A DNA stretch of 64,000 nt from Terriglobia bacterium (lineage in GTDB: Bacteria > Acidobacteriota > Terriglobia > Terriglobales > Acidobacteriaceae). The notes under the pieces are model-generated. The model was not told the DNA's origin, did not search any database, and was given only the letters and a program-made list of their open reading frames with translations. How positions within the stretch are numbered: the first letter of the stretch is position 1; every line of letters begins with the position of its first letter. This document shows, in pieces, positions 35,704 through 44,300 of this stretch. The position numbers and the translations under genes were made by a program. The stretch spans positions 1 to 64,000 of the forward strand of contig JAJPJE010000061.1 of assembly GCA_021324365.1 (NCBI GenBank), in the 5' to 3' direction.

Positions 35704-37284
35704 TTAATGCATTCCCGCGCCAGGGCCGGCCTTGTGGCGCGGGGCTCGCATCAGCAGGATCAGCGGCATCACGGCCAGGAACATAAAGCCCAGAAGCCGG
35801 AAGGAGTGCAAGAACGCGAGGATGGACGCCTGCTGCTGGACCATGCCGTAAATAGCCCCGTAGGCTTGCTTTGTCGCGGTGGCGAAGTCCATGCCTTTGG
35901 ACATGAACATGGCACGCGCGCCCTGGAAGATGGTTTGTGCGGCGGGATTGTACGGATTGGTGTTCTTTCCCAGTACGTTGATATTGACCTGTGTCTGGCG
36001 TGCGACGATGGTGGTTACCGCAGCAATTCCGACACTGCCACCAATGTTGCGCATCAGGTTGAACAAGCTCGTGGCATTCCCCATCTGCTCTTTGGGAATA
36101 GGATCGTGCGTTATGGTCGTGAGTGGCACGAACAGAAATCCCAGCGAGGTTCCCTGTACGAATTGCGGCCAGAAGATGTCCCAGTATCCGGCGTTCAAGT
36201 TGATCTTGCCCAGCCACCACATGGAAAATGCCGCCACCGAAAAGCCGATCCCCAGCAACTTACGCGGTTCGACTTTCGACATCAGCACGCCCACCAACGG
36301 CATGGCGATGAACGAGCCGAGTCCGCGCGGCAGCATAGCGAGGCCAGCATTGAGCGCCGGGTATCCCAGAAGGGTTTGCAGAAGAATCGGAATCAGAACG
36401 GTGCTTCCGTACAAGACAAAACCGAGCACCGTCATTAGGAAGACACCGCTAGCGTAGGTACGGTTCTTAAAAACGCGCAAGTTCACGATGGGATGGTTAT
36501 CGAGCAGTTCGTTGAGAACGAACCAGCTTAATCCGATGATCGTGATCACCAGGAGAATCGAGATGAAGTGCGAGGCGAGCCAGTCGTCTTCCTGCCCTTT
36601 ATCGAGCATGATCTGCAGCGCCCCGATCCCAACTGCCAAGAGGCCTATCCCCCAGTAATCGATGCTCTGCGCCTTGCGGGAAATATAAGCTGGATCGAAG
36701 ATGAACAGCGACGACATGATCAGGCCGACAATACCGACCGGCAGATTGATATAAAAGACCCAGCGCCAGCTATAACTGTCGGTGATCCAGCCTCCCAGTA
36801 CTGGACCCAGCATTGGAGCGACAACGATACCAAGTCCCCAGAATGCCATGGCTTTGCCGCGCCCTTCCGGCGGAAACGCTTCGAGCATAATGGCCTGCGA
36901 AAGAGGCTGCAGTCCGCCACCGCAAGCGCCCTGAATGATGCGGAAGAAAATCAGGAATGGAAGGCTGGGTGCAAGCCCGCAGAAAAATGACGCGATCGTG
37001 AAACCCGCGATCGAGGTCATGAGGATGCGCTTACGGCCAAAGTGATTGGCCAGCCATCCGGTCATGGGAAGGACGATCGCATTCGCCACCAGGTAAGAAG
37101 TCAGTACCCACGTCGACTCGTCAACGCTGGCGGAAAGGTTGCCGGCAATGTGTGGCAACGAGACATTGACCACCGTGGTGTCGAGCACTTCCATGAAGGT
37201 GCCCAACATTACCGAGATGGCGATGATCCACGGATTGATGACTGGGATGTTCCGGTCAGTTATCGCAGCAGAATTGCTACTCAC
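35704..37284 (-). CDS. DHA2-family (EmrB/QacA) multidrug efflux MFS transporter
   Basis: 526 residues with about 14 membrane helices. Motif C-like region and MFS motif A are visible: FMEVLDTTVVNVSLPHIAGNL (motif D1 of DHA2), STWVLTSYLVANAIVLPMTGWLANHFGRKR (motif A), RIIQGACGGGLQPLSQAI and GLGIVVAPMLGPVLGGWI. A proton-driven drug exporter of the inner membrane. Third gene of a TolC-HlyD-MFS operon, 19 bp after the adaptor, so the parts would form an EmrAB-TolC-like tripartite pump. Confidence 0.93.
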   Translation of the reverse strand: MSSNSAAITDRNIPVINPWIIAISVMLGTFMEVLDTTVVNVSLPHIAGNLSASVDESTWVLTSYLVANAIVLPMTGWLANHFGRKRILMTSIAGFTIASFFCGLAPSLPFLIFFRIIQGACGGGLQPLSQAIMLEAFPPEGRGKAMAFWGLGIVVAPMLGPVLGGWITDSYSWRWVFYINLPVGIVGLIMSSLFIFDPAYISRKAQSIDYWGIGLLAVGIGALQIMLDKGQEDDWLASHFISILLVITIIGLSWFVLNELLDNHPIVNLRVFKNRTYASGVFLMTVLGFVLYGSTVLIPILLQTLLGYPALNAGLAMLPRGLGSFIAMPLVGVLMSKVEPRKLLGIGFSVAAFSMWWLGKINLNAGYWDIFWPQFVQGTSLGFLFVPLTTITHDPIPKEQMGNATSLFNLMRNIGGSVGIAAVTTIVARQTQVNINVLGKNTNPYNPAAQTIFQGARAMFMSKGMDFATATKQAYGAIYGMVQQQASILAFLHSFRLLGFMFLAVMPLILLMRAPRHKAGPGAGMH

Positions 37285-37303
37285 CCTGCGGGCTCTCCCA
37301 TAG

Positions 37304-38551
37304 CTACTTGGTAATGACTGTCGGTTCTACCGACATTCCCGGTCGCAGCCGGTGTCCGGGATCTTCTCCCTTATCCAAATTAATGCGCACGGGAACGCGC
37401 TGGACTACTTTCACGTAGTTGCCGGTCGCGTTCTCCGGAGGCAACAGGCTGAAGCGCGCACCGGTTGCGCCTCCAAAACTGGCAACGTAGCCTTTGTAGT
37501 CATGATCGAAGGCATCGACGTGAATGGTGGCGTGCTGGCCGACCTTCATGTCTTTGAGCTGTGTTTCTTTGAAGTTCGCCGTCACCCACAGGTCTTCAAG
37601 GTCAACGAGGGAGAATAGGGGCTGTCCGGCGGCGATGACTGATCCCGGCTCGACACTGCGTTTGCTGACGACACCATCAAAGGGCGCGTGAATCGTTGTG
37701 TATTCCAGATTAAGTTTTGCCTGATCCACAGCGGCCTGCCGCGTCTTTACTGCAGCCTCGGCAGCTCCGGCGCGCGCGCGGAATTGCGCTACCTGCTGCG
37801 GCGCGATTTGAGCTGCTCGAACGTTAGCCTGGGCTTGGACGACGTGGCTTTCTGCGGTGGCGACGGCGGAGCGGGCAGCATCCAGAGTGGCCCGCGCGGC
37901 CTGCTCTGCAGCTACAGCCGCATCATACTGTTGCTTCGAAATTTCGTCCTTGTCGACGAGTTGCTGATAGCGCTTCAGGTCCTGAGAGGTCTTCACATAA
38001 TTAGCGTCAGCTTCGGCGACCTGCGCCTGCGCAGCGGAAACTTCGTGCTGAGCCGCATTCAACGCCGCATGCGACACATCGATGTTGCTGGTCGAGGTTG
38101 TGCTGGTGATTGGAACGCCAGTTTGCGCGGCGCGGGCAGTAGCAATTGCATCGGCAAGGTCGGCTTCGGCTTTCTCCAGCATTACCTGGTAGTCCTTCGG
38201 ATCGAGTTGGACGAGAATCTGGCCGCGCTTCACAACCATGTTGTCGTCAACGTAGACCTCGATGGCAGTTCCAGGCACGCGCGACGAAATTGGTCCGATG
38301 TGGCCGTCGATCTGCGCGTCATCCGTGGACTCACGTGCCGAATAGTAGCTCCAAATGTAAATCCCGAAGGCAATCCCAATGATCAGTAAGAAGATGAGGG
38401 CCCATTTGGCACGAGGGTGCTGCCGGAAATATCCGCGGGCCTTAGCGGATTTCGACCGGTCTTCGACTTCTTCCGGCCAAGGCTCGCGAGGCGCTTCGGT
38501 CTCGTGGTTCATGACTGCTTGTTTTGGCTCGTCTTCGCGCACGTCCGCCAC
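37304..38551 (-). CDS. EmrA/HlyD-type membrane fusion protein
   Basis: 415 residues. A cytosolic lead rich in acidic residues, one membrane anchor (about 49-70, WALIFLLIIGIAFGIYIWSYY), then a lipoyl/barrel-sandwich half (DGHIGPISSRVPGTAIEVYVDDNMVVKRGQILVQLDPKDY), a long alanine-rich coiled hairpin (about 125-255) and the returning half (YTTIHAPFDGVVSKRSVEPGSVI). Bridges the MFS pump to TolC. GTG start at 38551 shares one base with the TolC stop, so translation is coupled. Confidence 0.93.
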   Translation of the reverse strand: MADVREDEPKQAVMNHETEAPREPWPEEVEDRSKSAKARGYFRQHPRAKWALIFLLIIGIAFGIYIWSYYSARESTDDAQIDGHIGPISSRVPGTAIEVYVDDNMVVKRGQILVQLDPKDYQVMLEKAEADLADAIATARAAQTGVPITSTTSTSNIDVSHAALNAAQHEVSAAQAQVAEADANYVKTSQDLKRYQQLVDKDEISKQQYDAAVAAEQAARATLDAARSAVATAESHVVQAQANVRAAQIAPQQVAQFRARAGAAEAAVKTRQAAVDQAKLNLEYTTIHAPFDGVVSKRSVEPGSVIAAGQPLFSLVDLEDLWVTANFKETQLKDMKVGQHATIHVDAFDHDYKGYVASFGGATGARFSLLPPENATGNYVKVVQRVPVRINLDKGEDPGHRLRPGMSVEPTVITK

Positions 38552-40065
38552 TAGGGTTTACCTCCCAAGAATTCCTTTGTAGCCCGTTCTGCAACGCCCA
38601 GCGATCGAGCCAAAGCAAGTTTGGCGAGATTGAACTGGAGCGTGCTGTTAATTAGAACCTCATTGGCGCTGGCTACCGATTCCTGCGCCTGGATGACTTC
38701 AATATTGTTGGTCACACCGGCCCGAAAACGATCCTGGCCCTGAGCAAGGGTTTGCTGTGCCAGGTTCAGAGTACTGCGCGCGACGTCCACCTGGTCGGCG
38801 GCAGCTTTCAAGTCGAGAAATGCGGCGCGAACTTCATATTCGATGCGACCGCGAAGGTCTTCAGCTTCGGCCTGGCGCTGCTTGAGCGCGATCTCCGACT
38901 GTTGAATGTCGCTGCGAATCCTGCCGCCGGAGAAAATGGGCACCTGTACCGAACCTGCCGCGGTAAACGTTCCATGCGACTGATCGGGATAGTTGCCTAT
39001 CACCCCGTAGTTGCCGTCGAACCGAAGAATCGGCCAGCGCTCCTGATGCGCGGACCTTGTGCGAAGTTCCGCTGCACGCACCGCAGAGAGCGCACTGGCG
39101 TAGTCAGGACGATTGTGCAGAGCCTCGTCTATCGCCGCTTCCAAAGTCAAGGGCGGAGCGGGTGTGTAGGGAATTTCCTGAGCCAGCGTGAACTCCTGCC
39201 CGGTCGGCATTCCGATGGTGCGCGCCAGTTGCAGCTTCTGCTTGTCCAGTTCGTTGCGGGCGGCTACCAGGCGCTGCTGATCGGACTGCAATTCCACTTG
39301 CGAGCGCAAAACATCGATGGAAGGGGCAACTCCCGCTTTGTTTTGATCGGTGGCAAGCTGAAAGAGGCTCTGGGCCGTATCCAGTTGTGCCTGGATGGCA
39401 GCGACCCGAGCCTGCGCGGAAAGCGATTGCACATAGGCGACACCTACCGCCACCACCACAAGTTCTCGCGCGTTTTTGTAGCTCGAGATTGCTCCCCGGG
39501 TATTCTCCGTACTGGCGCGCAGGCTGTTCAGGGCGCCAATGTCGATAATGGGGGCCGAGAGGTTTGCGCGCGCGTCGAAAACATTGAACGGGCCAATAAT
39601 CGACGGCACACCTGGAAATGCATGCGGAGGAAATCCGAGCGCTGCCAAGTTAATTTGTTCCTGTGTATCGCTGACGCCTGCCGCGAGATTCGGCAACAAG
39701 CGACTGAGCGCCTGCAAGCGTACAGCGCGAGCCGAGGCACTTCCCTGCTCGCTCTCAAACAGCCCGAGGTTGTACTTAAGACCGTGATCAAGGGCGTCGA
39801 GTAGCGTTAGAGGAATACTGCCTGGGACGACTTTGCCCTGGGGGATACTACCCTGAAATGGATTCTGCGATCCAAGCGCCGGCAATGTCGTCGTCACTTG
39901 CATTGCGCCAGCGGCCGCGGATGGTGAAGCCGGAGTTGCCGTAGAGATCGACTCCTGCGCGATCCCCATTTCGGCAAGCAGGATCAGGCAAATTGCAGCC
40001 GCAAGAATGCTCTGCAGCCCACAGCTTGATTTCCGGGACCCATTACACCGAAGAATGCGAGTCAC
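38551..40065 (-). CDS. TolC-family outer-membrane efflux protein
   Basis: 504 residues, first gene of the efflux operon. An N-terminal hydrophobic signal (residues 13-35) is followed by two OEP repeats: LLDALDHGLKYNLGLFESEQG... ELVVVAVGVAYVQSLSAQARVAAIQAQLDTAQSLFQLATDQNKAGVAPSIDVLRSQVELQSDQQRL and LEAAIDEALHNRPDYASALSAVRAAELRTRSA... FRAGVTNNIEVIQAQESVASANEVLINSTLQFNLAKLALARSLG. These form the beta-barrel and periplasmic alpha-tunnel. A possible operator lies about 190 bp upstream (40255-40270). Confidence 0.93.
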   Translation of the reverse strand: MTRILRCNGSRKSSCGLQSILAAAICLILLAEMGIAQESISTATPASPSAAAGAMQVTTTLPALGSQNPFQGSIPQGKVVPGSIPLTLLDALDHGLKYNLGLFESEQGSASARAVRLQALSRLLPNLAAGVSDTQEQINLAALGFPPHAFPGVPSIIGPFNVFDARANLSAPIIDIGALNSLRASTENTRGAISSYKNARELVVVAVGVAYVQSLSAQARVAAIQAQLDTAQSLFQLATDQNKAGVAPSIDVLRSQVELQSDQQRLVAARNELDKQKLQLARTIGMPTGQEFTLAQEIPYTPAPPLTLEAAIDEALHNRPDYASALSAVRAAELRTRSAHQERWPILRFDGNYGVIGNYPDQSHGTFTAAGSVQVPIFSGGRIRSDIQQSEIALKQRQAEAEDLRGRIEYEVRAAFLDLKAAADQVDVARSTLNLAQQTLAQGQDRFRAGVTNNIEVIQAQESVASANEVLINSTLQFNLAKLALARSLGVAERATKEFLGGKP

Positions 40066-40378
40066 TTTCTATCCTCATCACTGCGCAACTGAAGCGGCTG
40101 CCCAGGTAAACTGAATTGCCAGCAAACAGACTTCCCTATCAGAGCAACTATGAGGCTGGAACGATGCTTCCGGCGAATGACTTGCGGAATCCAGCTTGAA
40201 ATCCGTAATGGCGCGCGTGGATAGACCTTGCCCACCCAGCACACGACGTTAGATGTAAGTGAATACTTACTTGGACGCGGAAAATTTTGCAAGGACTCAG
40301 CGCACGGAGTCGCATGATGGCAAGCTGCTTATCGGGATATGCCGTACTCCTGGTTGCGGCGTTTAGCATGGAAACAGG
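40066..40378. other. Upstream region of the drug-efflux operon, no gene seen
   Basis: 313 bp between the divergent tolC-type gene and the DUF309 gene with no protein-like frame. It holds the perfect dyad at 40255-40270. Promoters for both directions must lie here, but no strong -35/-10 pair was identified. Confidence 0.5.
40255..40270. promoter_or_regulatory. Palindromic operator candidate upstream of the efflux operon
   Basis: GTAAGT-GAAT-ACTTAC is an exact 6+4+6 dyad. The pattern (AAGTnnnnACTT) resembles TetR-family operators that commonly control drug pumps. No TetR gene lies nearby, so the regulator would be encoded elsewhere. Confidence 0.5.
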
Positions 40379-40912
40379 ATGAGCGGCCCATTCGAAACCG
40401 CAGGACTGTGTTCTCTATGCGAACACGCCCGAACCATTATTTCAGACCGTGGTTCTATGTTCTTGCTTTGCCGGCTCTCGTCTTCTTGTCCTGAATTTCC
40501 AAAGTATCCCAGGCTGCCGGTCAAGACTTGCAGCGGATACCAAAACAAAGGTGGGAACCTTAATTGGGCCGAAGGGGCGCTTGCCGAAGGCTTGTGTTGT
40601 TATCAAAATCGCAAATTCTTTGCAGCGCACGAACACTGGGAGTCTGTGTGGCTGAAACTGGCCGAACCTGAAAAATCATTCTTGCAGGCGCTGATCCAGA
40701 TGAGTGCTGCGTTCTATCATTATCAACGTGGGAATCCTAAGGGAGCCACCTCACTGTTGCGGCGAGCGCTCGGCACAATGGAGCATTCTGGGCTATCGTT
40801 CGCAGGAATCGATACAAACAGGCTCTCTAACGACATCCGAAGGTGGATAGACGTCCTGGACTCGGGTCAATCGCCAACCGAGATTTCCTTCCCGCAGATT
40901 CGAATTGGTTAG
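40379..40912 (+). CDS. Fusion of a small Cys-rich domain with a DUF309 domain
   Basis: 177 residues. The first about 57 (CSLCEHARTIISDRGSMFLLCRLSSSCPEFPKYPRLPVKTCSGYQ) resemble stand-alone Acidobacteria proteins with four or more cysteines (CxxC...C...C), probably a small metal-binding unit. The rest (EGALAEGLCCYQNRKFFAAHEHWESVWLKLAEPEKSFLQALIQMSAAFYHYQRGNPKGATSLLRRALGTME) is DUF309, with the FxxHExxE/W motif and helical repeats. The two halves share one frame without a break. Function unknown for both; cytosolic. Confidence 0.75.
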   Translation: MSGPFETAGLCSLCEHARTIISDRGSMFLLCRLSSSCPEFPKYPRLPVKTCSGYQNKGGNLNWAEGALAEGLCCYQNRKFFAAHEHWESVWLKLAEPEKSFLQALIQMSAAFYHYQRGNPKGATSLLRRALGTMEHSGLSFAGIDTNRLSNDIRRWIDVLDSGQSPTEISFPQIRIG

Positions 40913-40922
40913 TAGACCCGTC

Positions 40923-41999
40923 TCACTTGCTCGACTTCTTCGCGGCAGCGGTGGATTCGCGAGTGATCAGTTCGGGGTAGATGAGTATCTCTTCCGGGTA
41001 TTTTTTTCCGGATGTGATGCTCTCCAGCAGGGTGGTGGCAGCTAACTCGCCCATGTAGTGGAGCGGCTGGCGGATCGTGGTCAGTCGCGGAACACTGAAA
41101 GTCGCCGGAAGAATATCATCGAAGCCGGTGACAGAAATATCGCGGGGGACGCGAAGGCCGGCGTCATTGACAGCTCGCATCGCGCCGATGGCGGAAACAT
41201 CATTAAAAGCAACCAGTGCCGTGAACTCACGATTGCTATCGAGGAGTTTCTTCGCACACTCGTAACCGCTGTCGGACATGGACGCGCGATTGTCATCACT
41301 CGATCCGAGCTGAATGGTCAGCTCAGGGCGAATTTTTACGCCGATTTCCGTGGCAACACGGCAGATGTTCTCCCATCGATCTTGAGTATCGCCATTGCCT
41401 TCAGGGCCTTTGAAGAACGCAATGCGCTTATGGCCTAACTGCGTAAGATGGCTGAGAATCATGGTCGCGGCTCGGCCGTTATCGATGACAATACGGGTAA
41501 CGCCGGGGGCATTGGTGATGTCCGAAATTGCGACTACCGGGACCGGAAGAGAGCGCCTTAAAGGCGTGTTAATGAAGATGAGACCTTCGACGGCACGGTC
41601 GAGCAGAGTGTTCGGCGAGTTCTCGATCAGGTCAGGAGCGCCGCGATGACTTACGACGAAGAAGAAGTAGCCGCCGCGGGCCAATCGCGATTCGATGCCA
41701 CTGACCAGCGAGGCAGAATACTCGTCTCCAATATCAGGAACAAGAACGGCCACGCTGTAAGTTCGCTTGGTGTGGAGGTAGCGAGCAAAGACATTAGGCC
41801 GATACCCGAATTTTTCCACTGCCTCCCAAATGCGGTCTTTCGTTGCCTGGGTAATGGTGGACGCCATTGGCGAGCCACTGATAACCACAGATACGGTCGT
41901 AGTAGACAGGCCAAGATGTTTGGCCAGCATCTTCAGGGTGGGACGACTGGGAAGATCGTTCTTCACCGATTCGGTTTCCGGTCGCTTGCTTCGCTTCAT
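40923..41999 (-). CDS. LacI-family transcriptional regulator, probable repressor of the divergent ara operon
   Basis: 358 residues. N-terminal LacI helix-turn-helix: [23 protein letters not shown]...[27 protein letters not shown] (hinge helix). The periplasmic-binding-protein-like sensor domain (about 80-345) includes [70 protein letters not shown] and [21 protein letters not shown]. Transcribed away from araD. Two LacI-type palindromes lie between the genes (42049-42062 and 42101-42114). Likely senses arabinose or a derivative, by context only. Confidence 0.9.
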   Translation of the reverse strand: MKRSKRPETESVKNDLPSRPTLKMLAKHLGLSTTTVSVVISGSPMASTITQATKDRIWEAVEKFGYRPNVFARYLHTKRTYSVAVLVPDIGDEYSASLVSGIESRLARGGYFFFVVSHRGAPDLIENSPNTLLDRAVEGLIFINTPLRRSLPVPVVAISDITNAPGVTRIVIDNGRAATMILSHLTQLGHKRIAFFKGPEGNGDTQDRWENICRVATEIGVKIRPELTIQLGSSDDNRASMSDSGYECAKKLLDSNREFTALVAFNDVSAIGAMRAVNDAGLRVPRDISVTGFDDILPATFSVPRLTTIRQPLHYMGELAATTLLESITSGKKYPEEILIYPELITRESTAAAKKSSK

Positions 42000-42048
42000 T
42001 GCCTACAAAGTACGGCATTGAAGCCTTCACGTCGAGAAGATGTTGGCA

Positions 42049-42062
42049 GTAAGCGTTTCCAG
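42049..42062. promoter_or_regulatory. LacI-type operator 1 upstream of araD
   Basis: GTAAGCGTTTCCAG; the inverse reads TGGAAACGCTTAC, close to the LacI/GalR consensus with central CG at 42054-42055. It ends just before the TTGACA -35 at 42066, and is 53 bp from operator 2, centre to centre. Confidence 0.55.
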
Positions 42063-42065
42063 AAA

Positions 42066-42095
42066 TTGACAAACCGGGTCGGCAGCATCTATTTT
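42066..42095 (+). promoter_or_regulatory. Sigma-70-type promoter of the ara operon
   Basis: TTGACA (42066-42071), 18-bp spacer, TATTTT (42090-42095). A start of transcription near 42102 would fall inside operator 2 and leave a leader of about 40 bases before araD. Confidence 0.6.
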
Positions 42096-42100
42096 GCCGG

Positions 42101-42114
42101 AAGAAACGTTTAAG
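42101..42114. promoter_or_regulatory. LacI-type operator 2 at the ara transcription start
   Basis: AAGAAACGTTTAAG with the perfect core AAACGTTT and central CG at 42107-42108, immediately downstream of the -10. Occupancy would block RNA polymerase. Together with operator 1 it brackets the promoter. Confidence 0.6.
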
Positions 42115-42141
42115 CAGATTTTTATTGTATTCCGGAGGCTC

Positions 42142-42840
42142 ATGCGGCTGCAGCGTCTGCGCGAAGAGGTTCTGGAGGCCAATCTCGAACTGGTGCGCCG
42201 GGGCCTCGTTCTATACACATTCGGCAACGCCAGCGGCATCAGCCGTGAAGAAGGGCTCATTGTTATCAAGCCAAGTGGCGTCCCGTACGAGAAAATGACG
42301 CCCGGTGACCTGGTCATCACAGACCGCGAGGGCAAAGTGCTTGAAGGAAATCTGCGGCCGTCGTCGGATTTGCCTACTCACGTGGTGTTATACAAAGCCT
42401 TCCCGGAGATGGGTGGCGTATGCCACACGCACTCCCGTTACGCCACAGCGTGGGCGCAAGCTTGTAAAGCCATCCCCTGCTTCGGTACGACGCACGCCGA
42501 CTACTTTCACGGATCAGTTCCGGTCACCGATCCACTCGGCCGCGGTGATATTCAGGGCGATTATGAAGCGAATACGGGAACAGCAATCGTTCGTGCTTTC
42601 CAAAAGATTGACTATCAAGCCGTTCCGGCAGCTTTAGTAGCGAATCATGGACCATTCGCCTGGGGGAAAACAGCCGGTGATGCGGCGCATAATGCAGTTA
42701 TCCTGGAAGAGATCGCGCACACGGCCTACTTGACACTGCAGATTAACGCGGACTCGCTAGCCATCGGACGCGATCTACACGATCGGCACTACCTGAGAAA
42801 ACATGGAAAACAGGCGTACTACGGGCAGCCCAACAAGTAA
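42142..42840 (+). CDS. araD: L-ribulose-5-phosphate 4-epimerase
   Basis: Converts L-ribulose-5-P to D-xylulose-5-P. From ATG 42142 (GGAGG 3 bases upstream) it is 232 residues, as in E. coli AraD; an upstream TTG at 42094 lies inside the promoter. Class II aldolase fold: LREEVLEANLELVRRGLVLYTFGNASG, IKPSGVPYEKMTPGDLVI, RPSSDLPTHVVLYKAFPEMGGVCHTHSRYATAWAQ (Zn His-His), FGTTHADYFHGSVPVTDPL and PAALVANHGPFAWG. First gene of araD-araA-araB. Confidence 0.94.
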   Translation: MRLQRLREEVLEANLELVRRGLVLYTFGNASGISREEGLIVIKPSGVPYEKMTPGDLVITDREGKVLEGNLRPSSDLPTHVVLYKAFPEMGGVCHTHSRYATAWAQACKAIPCFGTTHADYFHGSVPVTDPLGRGDIQGDYEANTGTAIVRAFQKIDYQAVPAALVANHGPFAWGKTAGDAAHNAVILEEIAHTAYLTLQINADSLAIGRDLHDRHYLRKHGKQAYYGQPNK

Positions 42841-42872
42841 ATGCTTTCTAATTTGCAGCTTTGGACGCACTC

Positions 42873-44288
42873 ATGACTAAACAGAAGATGACTATGGGCT
42901 TGATTGTCGGAAACCGCGGGTTCTTCCCCGACCATCTGGCCAAAACTGGACGCGAAGAGATGTTGCGCGTTCTCGAAAGCGCCGGCGTGGACGTTGTGTC
43001 TCTCACCCCGGACCAGAGTAAGTATGGAGCGGTGGAGACGCGCGAGGAATCGCGCCGGTGTGCCGAATTGTTCAAGAAGAATCGCGAGCGAATCGATGGA
43101 GTCATCGTCACTCTACCGAACTTCGGCGAAGAACGGGCGATTGCCGATACGCTGCGGTTGGCCGATCTGCGAGTGCCGGTCCTCATTCAAGCGACTCCCG
43201 ATGAACCGGCGAAGATGTCGATTGCGGCGCGACGAGACAGTTTCTGCGGCAAGATGTCGGCGTGCAACAACCTGAAGCAGTACGGAATTCCTTACTCCAT
43301 CACGACGCTTCACACAGAGAGCCCGGATTCGCCGGAGTTTGCTCGCGATCTGGAGTGGTTTTCCGCCGTGTGCCGGGTGGTTAAGGGCTTCCGCAATTTG
43401 CGGGTTGGTGCGATTGGCGCGCGCCCGGCAGCGTTCAATACGGTGCGCTATAGCGAAAAAATTCTGGAGGCAAACGGCATCTCAATTGAGACGCTGGACC
43501 TCTCCGAAGTGCTCGGACGCATTGCCCGCATGAAAGACAACGATGACGTTGCGCAGGCGAAGCTGGCCGCCATCAAGCAATATGCCGATTCCAGCAATGT
43601 GCCTGCTCCTGCTCTGCTGAAGATGGCGAAACTGGGCGCTGTTATCGATCAATGGATGGCGGCAACGGAAGTTGGCATCAGCGCCGTGCAGTGCTGGACG
43701 TCGCTGGAGGAGAACCTCGGTGTAGTCCCGTGCACGGTAATGAGCATGATGAGCAACGAACTGCTCTCCAGCGCCTGCGAAGTGGATATCTGCGGGGTGC
43801 TGGGCATGCATGCTTTGAGACTGGCTTCCGGTACGCCGTCGGCGCTCCTGGACTGGAACAATAACTACGGTTCCGATCCGAACAAGGCTGTGTGCTTCCA
43901 CTGCTCCAATCTTCCGAAGCATTTCTTCCGTGAAGTGAAGATGGATTACCAGGCCATCATTGCGGGAACGGTTGGCAAAGAAAATACATTTGGAACCTGC
44001 GTAGGCGTGGTAAAGCCAGGAAAAATGAGCTACGCGCGTTTCTCTACCGACGATACCAGCGGCAAGGTTCGCGGTTATGTGGGAGAAGGCGCGTTTACCG
44101 ATGATCCGCTGAACACCTTCGGCGGAGCCGGCGTGGTGGAGATCCCACACATGCAGAAGTTGCTGCATTACATCTGCGAGAACGGATTCGAACACCACGT
44201 CGCGGCGAATCTCTCGACGGTTTCGTCGGCGGTTCATGAAGCGGCGATTCGCTATCTCGGCTGGAACATGTACTGGCACCAGAACTAA
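42873..44288 (+). CDS. L-fucose/L-arabinose isomerase-family protein, probable arabinose isomerase of the operon
   Basis: 471 residues from ATG 42873 (TTG 42861 also possible). Belongs to the FucI/AraA-like superfamily (COG2407 type), not to classical AraA of about 500 residues. Features: GLIVGNRGFFPDHLAKTGREEMLRVLE, GVIVTLPNFGEERAIADTLR, DSFCGKMSACNNLKQYGIPYS, VGAIGARPAAFNTVRYSEKILE, ACEVDICGVLGMHALRLASG and YVGEGAFTDDPLNTFGGAGVVEIPHMQKLLHYICENGFEHHVA. By its place between AraD and AraB it should isomerise L-arabinose to L-ribulose; L-fucose or D-arabinose activity is also possible. Confidence 0.83.
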   Translation: MTKQKMTMGLIVGNRGFFPDHLAKTGREEMLRVLESAGVDVVSLTPDQSKYGAVETREESRRCAELFKKNRERIDGVIVTLPNFGEERAIADTLRLADLRVPVLIQATPDEPAKMSIAARRDSFCGKMSACNNLKQYGIPYSITTLHTESPDSPEFARDLEWFSAVCRVVKGFRNLRVGAIGARPAAFNTVRYSEKILEANGISIETLDLSEVLGRIARMKDNDDVAQAKLAAIKQYADSSNVPAPALLKMAKLGAVIDQWMAATEVGISAVQCWTSLEENLGVVPCTVMSMMSNELLSSACEVDICGVLGMHALRLASGTPSALLDWNNNYGSDPNKAVCFHCSNLPKHFFREVKMDYQAIIAGTVGKENTFGTCVGVVKPGKMSYARFSTDDTSGKVRGYVGEGAFTDDPLNTFGGAGVVEIPHMQKLLHYICENGFEHHVAANLSTVSSAVHEAAIRYLGWNMYWHQN

Positions 44289-44300
44289 ACGGAGCAGAAT

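Noticed and set aside
38752-39804. 350-codon plus-strand frame opposite the TolC-type gene
   Set aside because: Antisense shadow of a clear OEP-family gene; no export signal or domain.
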